Below, one piece after another: positions 27,001-36,000 of a stretch of 64,000 bases of DNA; position 1 is the stretch's first letter, and every line of letters starts with the position of its first letter. A program made the position numbers and the translations under genes. The notes below the pieces were generated by a model. The model saw nothing but the letters and a program-made list of their open reading frames with translations. It did not search any database and was not told the DNA's origin. The stretch covers positions 124,001 through 188,000 of the forward strand of contig JAINUG010000305.1 in NCBI GenBank assembly GCA_029706075.1, read 5' to 3'. The DNA is from Aldrovandia affinis (taxonomy: Eukaryota > Chordata > Actinopteri > Notacanthiformes > Halosauridae).

Positions 27001-30000
27001 AGAATCACTGTCAGAATGTACAAGAATGTTCCTTATTTGGGGTATCTGGCTGTCTGCCTAATTGTATGTATGAAGTTGCATGTTACAGTACAAATTGAAT
27101 TTTCTCAGGTTAAGGCAAACTGCTTGCATGCTAGCACATGCCATTACTGTAATAAGCTGAATGCTTTAAAACAGACATTCCTAGATTAATATTATTAAGT
27201 TGGTAAGAAAAACTAAAACAAGACATTTTGACAAATGCTATATTATTCTACATTGATTCATGCACAGTACCTTCCACATAAATACTGGCCAAGAATACAA
27301 AGAATCTCCACAACTCTTAAAGCTCAGAAAGTGAAAGGCAGTGAGGCGCTGCTTTTCTAATACAATTTAAGGCACAATCAATTGAGGCAATTAATATAAT
27401 CCTATCACAAATCGAGTAGAGAAAGGTTAAAAGACATTGACTATCATGTGAAAACCATTTTGAACAGGAGCTTTCCAACAAAAGTAATTTGATTTCTCAG
27501 CAATATACAACAATATTTAGAGAAGCAGAAATCATTTAAGTCTTAATTGATATTTCGTGGCCAACTCTAAAATGACAGGTGAAAAAAAGAAAGGGAAAAA
27601 AAACCTGCCGGTTTCAGTGACCGACGCTGAGACCAAAGATATCTGTCGTCATGGCGATCACCTGTCTGAGCCTCTCCACAGAGGGTAAACCGTCTCAGAG
27701 CAAAGAGGTGCCAGAGTCTGTGAGTCACATGCTCAGCCCCCGAGGGTGGAACTCTCTGTAAATGACGCTCTTCCTGTTTTTCAGGGGTCCCTAAAGGTTG
27801 GCAGTAAGACCGCATTGATGAGATACATCCAGCCTGACAGGAACAGCAAGGAGGCCTCTGTAAGTCCTGGCTGTCGCCACAGCTTCGTCTCGCTCTCTTG
27901 CTCCGAACCGTTCCCACCTGTTATGGAACATTGTTCTGAAATAAACCAAACCGTTTCCAATTTGAATATTACCCTAGTGGTTCATTTTTTGTTTGAAAAA
28001 CTACTGTACTCACCAAAAGAAAAAGAAACGCAACTTCTCACAGACAAACTTGTTTTAAACTCCGGCTGTCATTGCCTGTGTCATTGCTTGATGACCGAAA
28101 CACGTTTTCTTTTCCGTCAGCATGTTAAAGTTTCCCTACGAAACACATTCTTGAAACCTTGTGGTTTTTGTTTTGGTGAGTGGAGTATTGTCTTTTTGAA
28201 ATATGGACACCCCAATGAAACTACCTTTTAAGTTATTTGTCATTGAGTGTGTTCTCCCCTTTAGTATCATCTTTAGTTTTGGCCATTTAAAATTAAACAG
28301 ATTTCTTGATAAATCAATGCACAAAAGGTAAAAACCAACCAAAGGTTAAAAAATGATTGCCTGAAATAACCAAGAATCCCCCTTCTGCTGGCATGGAGTG
28401 CGTTCACTGCGCATCAGGTGTGTGTTCAAAGGTGCCTCTGCCCGAGACACTAAATCCACCACTGCCAGTGCTCATCGAATGCCTCCCTTCACCTGCCCAC
28501 AGGAGGCGGTCCATAAGGACAGCCCGCCCCAGGAGCCCCTCCTCCCCACCCCCGGCACAGCGAAGATCCCGCCCCTCGAGGCGGCCAATCAGGACGGGCA
28601 CCGGCAGAAGCCGCCCGGTGACTCGCCCCTGCAGGGGGCGTGGCAGCGGAGCTCCAACCTGACCCCGGAGGCCTGGCAGCAGCAGATGGACCAGCAGCAG
28701 CAGCAGCAGCAGCAGCTGGAGGCAGAGTCCTGGGGGGCCCGCAACCCTCGCCACCCCCCTCGCCAGATGGACCCCATCTTTAAGGAGAGCAAGAGTGAGT
28801 GAGTCCCGGTGTGATGGCCCTGACAGGCAGTCGGCTACGTGCGCTGCCAGAGAACCGGGGCTGTTGGCACTCTAGACCAGGGGTGGCTAAACATAGTCCT
28901 GGAGGGCCATGGTGTAAGCTGGTTTGTGTTTTCACCTCAAAATCAGCTGATTTTGAGGCAAGAAACCAGGTGAGGTTGAGTTGTGTAATCACCTGCTTTA
29001 ATTGCCGAGTAACAGTGAAAACGGTCTGATCATTTTAGGCATTTTCCTGTCTAAATCATTGCCGTTCCGCTCTAGTTTATGGGACTCAGCCCAGCAGGCG
29101 TTTTTAATTTCTTCATTTGACCCTCCTCGGTGGTTCCCAGGGATTGAAGAGCCCGCTTTGCACTTGTGGGCATGTCCTCCCGGTTTCTCCAGAGTCGACA
29201 AACTCGAGAAAAATCATGTCCCTTTATTCAAGAAACGGCAGCACTCAAAAACACAGAAGAATGCTTTCAAATAATTTTGGTTGCCAATCAGATCAGGGTC
29301 TGGAGTTGGAGAGATCATGCTCATCTGCTCATGGAGCGCATGCACAGCGATGATAACGACACGCTTGTCTGTTCATCTCTTCCGTACACACATCGATGAT
29401 AACGACACGCTTGTCTGTTCTACCCTTTCGTACGCACAGCCATGATCATCAAAAACGTCAAGCCCACGACCACAGTGGAGACGATCCTGAAGGCCCTCGA
29501 CCCCTACGCCTACCTGGACGAGAGGAACGTCCGCCTGGTCAGGGGCAAGCCCATGGGGGCCAAGTGCTTCTGCTTTGTGGACATGGACTCTCATGAGGTA
29601 ACCCACTCTGGATACTAGTGTCTGCTACACGCAACCCATAAGTGTAGCCCCCTTATGCTGACCACATGAGCCAGGGCATGTCCCCAGGACTCCACAACCT
29701 TTATGGCTTAAATATGCCGAACTGTCAAAGATGACCTCTACGAACATTGTGGTGATAGGGTTTCAAATCAGTCAATTACTCAGGTAGTCATTAACCAGAA
29801 TTTAGTGGTGCTCCACTGGCATGAACTAGCATGAATTTCACCAGCAAGGAAGCCAGCTGGCCAACTGCGTTAAACCGTATCTGTTAAAGGTTTAACAGTA
29901 ATTGACCATATTCGTAAAAGTCAATGTCCCAGCTCCTACAAACATCAGTTAAGGCTTATATTTTATCTAGTGGTGGGACTCGATTAAAAAAATTAATCTA

Positions 30001-33000
30001 ATTAATTAGAGGCTTTGTAATTAATTAATCGAAATTAATCGCATTTTAATCGCATATCAATATTTGACACGAGAAGCAACATTTTTCAATTCAAATGGAT
30101 TTTGGTATACGAGTGAATCAATGAATAGACATATACATAAGTTTAAGCAGCAAAATCTTGTTTATTTTAGCTACTACACAGACCAGTGCAATTTTTAACA
30201 AAGTGCAGCAATTTTAGGAATATGATAGTGCAAAGGACCTTTGGAAGAAGCTGCTGGATTTTTTTCGAAATTGTCTTTCTGCATGGCAGTTCATAAATTG
30301 TGTCAGACGACGCAATCTGTAGCACCTTTTCTAGCCCCTTATCTTCGACCACCGAAAGTGGTCTACAGTCCACGGCAATCCAGTGAGCCAGTGAGTTGGT
30401 TACTTTGTTAGACGTGGTCTTACTCATCTTGGCTCTGAACCCCGTCATCTGGTCGAGTGTGGGTTGGCGACTCTGCTTGCTCGTACTAGGACTAACGTTA
30501 GCCTGATCAGCGTTAGCTCTGGCTTCCACGCTAGCTGCAACATGTTTAGCATTGAGAAACGTTCCGTGGTGTCTGGAGTGCAAAAATATCGTGCGATTAA
30601 AATGCGTACATTTTTTAACGCGTTATTTTTTCTGTAATTAATTAATCGAAATTAACGCGTTAAAGTCCCAGCCCTAATTTTATCATTACATTGATCAGTG
30701 TCTTCAAATGTTTTTTTTTATGTTGACATATATGTTCGATGCATTCATTTCTAGCTGTAATTGCATTGAATTAATAATCGTAATTTCAAATTCCGTAAAA
30801 CACCTATTCGTGTGGCTCGCCATTTCACCATCCTGGGGTCCCACGCAGCAGTCAGAATGGTACTGCAGCCTGAATGTGTCTCCTTTCAGCAAGTGACCCG
30901 ACTGGTGGACCTCCTGACCAAGCCCCCTTCCCTGATGATCGACGGGGTCCGTGTTTACGTAGAGGTCGCCAAGCCATTGAAAAATCAGAGGTGAGCAAAT
31001 TCAGATCTTTCCTTCCCAACTGTGAGCATCATTGCCCCTTTACAACCGCAGGGTTGCGAGTGTTAGAAGTGAGTACTTAAAGCTACCTAAGCACACCTGT
31101 CTTATTATTTATCTAAATTGTCAGTCAGTCAAATAATACACTGTTCTTATTTCTCATTTGCCTTAGGCCGCATGTGTTTATTTATTTTAATTTTTCACCT
31201 TAAACAGTTGTGTTTGGCATATGTCTAAGTTGGAATCCTTTTCTGTTCCAGTTACAAGAGGGAGTTCGATAAATCCAACACCTCTCTCTTGGGGTACCCA
31301 CCCGATGCCGGCATGATGGAGGTGGGTCTCTTCCCCCCGGCCCCCAATGGACAATGATTTATCTGATCAGTTTCTCAGTGTTCCCACGCGTCGTGGAAAA
31401 ACGTTGAAAATCATTGAAAGATGCACATTGAGATGTGTATTTGCACTGGCAACAAAACGTGTTAAGTTTTGAAAGTAAAGTCCATTTTAACGTCAGTCAA
31501 AAAAAAAAAAAAGTATTTGAAAACCTTAAATTTGTCATGGAAAATGGAAATTTGAACGGAGTGGGAACCCTGGTTTCTGGGTATTAAGCTGCATTAGTTC
31601 AGTGCTTGTGCCACCATAGCGTTCGGTAGGTTAGCACAATGATTGTAAAATGTAAGTTTGACGCTTGCCATTAAGGACAGTAACAGGTCTTTATCCCCCC
31701 TCCCAACAGCACTACTACCCTCAGCCTGGTCAGGCGCTGTTGCCGACTCCAACTACAATTCAAGGTAAGTGTCAGTCTCCTGCTGTTGTGGGTAGCAATT
31801 GTTCTCGCAGTTGGTATTTTCAGAATCCCCTGAAGGCACTTGGTTGGGTATTTACAGTAATCAGAGGGAGATATCCAGCGTGTACCTGCATGTACCTACC
31901 AGCACCTACATACTTTGGTTGCTATAGAGCATTTGGCTTTTCATAGATGTGTATATATGTTTTTCAGGACAGGAGTTGTACTTATTGGTTTTGTTCTTGC
32001 TGTCTAGGGGACCCAGTCCTACCCGGCAACAGAGAGACCTCTGTGACCCCCGACCCTCAGCTGAACGTGAATGTGACGCAGGTAAGACGTCTGTGTCAGC
32101 CAATCGGGTGAGGTCACATTGCCTCCGCATCAGCAGTCGATTAAAACATGATCACTAGGGGGCGCCTGTCTGTCTTTGTATGTCGTCAGAACGAGGGAGA
32201 TCTCTAAAATGGTGCCCCTCTCTCTCGCTGAATTTCAGGCTGCTCCGTACACCGAGGCACCTGCTCTCGATCACCCCTTCCAGGCCCCGGACTCTCAGGG
32301 GCCCGCTGTGCCCCCTGCCCTTCCAGCCGCCGGAGAGGGCAGTGATCCCTATAGCTACGGTGAGAGGCATTCTGGGAGCGTTGGCAGTGCTGCTAATCTG
32401 TATGACAGTGAAGTCTTTGTCGAAGGTTTTAGGCCGAGCTGAATTTCTCACATTCTTCTTGCTGTAATTGTCACATTGCTGAAATGCCATTGGAATTTGA
32501 TGAAAACCTTCTGCTTCCTGAGTGAGCTGTCTTTGATGAGTGTCTGCAAAACAAATTAATTAATTTATTGGTCCTACCACTGGCTTGTCAACCCCCTAAC
32601 AAATTATTTTCTGGCTTCTCTAGCTACTGAGACCCCAGATATGTCAACGTACCTGTACGATGCCACATCTGGGTTCTACTACGACCCCCAGACGACCCTG
32701 TACTACGACCCCAGCTCTAGGGTGAGTGCTTGCCCAAGATCAGTTCTCTTTTTTCCTTCCTGGTAAAACCCTGGAGGGTCTGCATAGTACAACCAAGATC
32801 TTGGCCCAAGCGAGGAACGATGCAATAGATTTGTGTGCAGAGCAACCTACTGATGGGAAAGTGGGTCCACAATATGTCCTTGTGAAGGGATGATGCTTCT
32901 ATACAAAGCGACTTACAGTAGTAAATGCATACATTTTTCCGTATATGTGGTCCCGATGGGAATCGAACCCACAACCTAAGCATTGGTAGCGCCATGCTCT

Positions 33001-36000
33001 ACTTACTGAGCCACACAGAACCACACAGAGTTTTAATGCTCAGAGGTTAATGCTTCCACTTTTACACCCCCATTCTTTGTCAATCAGTATTCTTCCTTAA
33101 ATGTTTCCTTAAGCCAAGCCTAAAAGCCAAAAGGTCTGTTTAAAGACGGTGATTGTTTTATTCAATTGTGTGTCTGTCTGTCTGTCTGTGTCTTGGTGTG
33201 TGCAGTATTTCTACAACGCGCAGACGCAGCAGTACCTGTACTGGGACACTGCGACAAAGGCTTACATCCCCGTCCCGGGCTACACCACCGACACCCAGCC
33301 CCCCTCGGCCCACGCCAGCGTCCCCGTGGCCCCGCCCCCCGACGCCCAGACCGCAGAGGGGGTCCTGGACGGGAACGCCATCCCAGATATGGGGCTGGAC
33401 AAGCGGGACGACGACGACCCGGCGTCCCGCTCCGAAAAGGAGAAGAAGGAGAAAGAGGAGAAGCCAAGGAGCCTGGCAGCGTTCAAGGTACAGAAATAAC
33501 TTTCCAACATTCCCACTAAAGAATATTCTTTGTGCTAAAGTTAGTAACATTATAAAGCCAAAAAAAGAAAAAGGGTTTTTGGTGTAACCTCGGCATTTGA
33601 AATGCATAGCCTACTGCTTGACTATTTTTGTATTTTGAGTTGGCTAGCTAAGCGTTGTGTGTCCTATATCTCAGCAGTCTTGCAGACCCAAAGATTTCAT
33701 TGCGATTTCTTGTCACTCTAGACATGGAGGATGTTATATTTAGCTACCGTGGCAAGCTCCTCAAACTCAAGTTCTGAACCGGTTTAAAAGCTCCATGTGT
33801 ACCCAGGCACTTTCGATCTTGCCTGCAGTCAGTTGTAAGGCTTAAAATATGAAATGTGCCTTCAGAAAAGTGGTTTCAGAAAAGTATTGTCAAAACAGGG
33901 AGAGGGTTAACTGTGGACGAGGATGGGGAGCGGAAAGAAATGCCTTGCGGGCTGAATTTGCCTTGGCACAAACCCAAATATCACACCTAGGAATTCTAGC
34001 GTGAATTACTACACTAAACCTTAACATTAAAAATCAACTTAGGAAGCCTCTTCTCCGTGCCCGTTACCACAGAACACAAAACTGTGTTTTCCTCAGGAAC
34101 CAGTGTAGGAATTCACCCTAGACCTTGGTAGGAGATCTACAATTCTACCAACAATAGGAGAATTCCAAGAATTCCACCATAGCAGGATTGGTTGTGTTTG
34201 AATTGTGTTCACAAGTTACTGTTGCATTCCTGTTTGTATATTCATACACACCCTCATGGCAGTAACCTGCAATGTGGATAATTACGGCCATTGATCCACA
34301 GATCATGAAGGATATGGAGCGCTGGGCCAAGATCCAGAACCGTCAGAAGGAGAGCGTTCGCTCGCCGTCGCCAGTCCTGAAAACGCCCGGAGGACACGAC
34401 GACAGGAAGTCTTCAAAGGCTGCCGACGCAGGCTTCGCCATCTTCGAGAGGAAGGTGAGGAAAGAGCGTTGTTTCTGACACACAGGGAAGTGGGAAGGTG
34501 AGGAAAGAGCATAATCTCTGAGAGACAGGGATTGGCTTTATTTGTGACTGCAAAACGGGCTTCACATTGCGCACTCAACTTGTCAAGCTCACAATGAGCA
34601 GCTGATCTCCACTGTTCAGCACAAAATGCACCTCTGCCATCGATGCATATTTAATGCTCTATGTGTATATGGATTTCTGAGACGTTCTCTCACAAACAAG
34701 AAATGGATTGTGAAAATGGGGTTTGTGTCGACTAATTCCCTGTTTCACCCAGGGTGTTGGGGACGAACTCTTCAAAAAGCCTCTGGCACCGCCAAAGAAA
34801 GAGGACAAGGGCTTAAAGGTAAGAGAACGTCTGTTTGTGCCCCTGATGGAAAATAACTGTTCACAGGAGTACGCGCAAATACAATTTGTGATATGAAGAA
34901 GCCCCTCCCAATGATCAACTACACATTATGCTAACGATAAAAAAAACTAAAACATAATAAGCAATAGAAGACCATTTTAAAAATGAACATGTGTTGAAAC
35001 CGTAACAACCATTGTGCGTTGGGCTATGGCCAGTTGTACCCAATTAAAACACATTTTTATGAGTCGTGGGGAACGTCAATGCGTGAGTTTGTGCTCCATT
35101 GAAGAGCGCAAAAGGGAAACGTGTGTGCGCACATACGTGTGCGCTTAGCCCCTCCCATGTATCCCATCATGCCCCTTCCGTGGGATTGTGACACGCATGC
35201 GCTCGGTCCGCCTCCTCTCCCGCGCAGCGCCCCATGGGCTCCCTGGGGCTGCTGGTGGCAGACTACGGGGCCGGCAGCGACGATGAAGAGGAGGAGAAGC
35301 ATGAGGCCCCGCGCGTGGTGAAGAGCCAGCCGGAGGAGAAGGAGGACAAGCTGACGGACTGGAAGAAGATGGCCTGCCTGCTGTGCCGGAGGCAGTTCCC
35401 CAACAAGGACGCGCTGGTGCGACACCAGCAGCTCTCTGACCTCCACAAGGTACCGCCGCCCCCAACGCTGCCTCTGGCTCTGGCTCTCTTCCCCTTTAGC
35501 TGTCTGTGTTTGCCTGGAGTATATGGACTGTAGGCCTCGTAAAGGAACAGTACAAAACCCGGGGCCGTATGCACAAAGATTCTAAGAGTGCTGATCTAGG
35601 ATCAGTTTAGCCTTTTAGCTTGTAATGGATATGGTTAGGATATGGACAGGGGAATTCTGATCCTAGATCAGCCCCAGAGCAGGGTTCTGATCTTTACAAA
35701 TTCAGTGGTTTGACCATCTTTGGTTGGTTTTGTGGCACTTCATTAGAGAATGCATCTTTCTCTTGTTTTTACAAATGTGAAGGTCTTAAAGGCAATGTTG
35801 ACTTTGTTACAGACGGAGGTGACCTGGAGTCATCTTAGAATAGAAAGGTTTGTTTGAGTGAGAAGAATTTAACTTTGATGTTTTTGGCTTGCTAGCAAAA
35901 CATGGAGATTCACCTGAAGATCAAGAGATCCAAGAAAGAGCTGGAGGCTCTGGAGAACCAGGAGAAACAGGTGAGCTGCCTTCCCACAATCCTCTGCTTC

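Larger units (their letters stand above)
20186..27859 (+). other. rbm6: rbm6 RRM1, spread over four exons
   Basis: Exons 20,186-20,275, 20,481-20,550, 23,858-23,931 and 27,785-27,859 encode the first RRM. The RNP2-like strand is [16 protein letters not shown]. The alpha-1 segment is [20 protein letters not shown]. The RNP1 position reads [20 protein letters not shown], in which the usual aromatic/Gly pattern is weakened. The last strands are [17 protein letters not shown]. Two large introns (3.3 and 3.85 kb) split the domain. The acceptor of the first exon is AAG rather than CAG/TAG, and the donor after NQ is GTGGCC, which is weak. Confidence 0.85.

Noticed and set aside
28365-28502. Open frame upstream of rbm6 exon 7 as a hidden RanBP2-type finger
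   Set aside because: The zinc-binding cysteines are absent and there is no AG acceptor at its start; the loose resemblance is recorded only as part of the missing-finger finding.
32940-33018. tRNA-like sequence with near-perfect A and B boxes (minus strand)
   Set aside because: Sequence continues into a SINE body with 'actgtaagtcgctttgtata' and lacks a paired acceptor stem, so it is a SINE head and not a tRNA gene.
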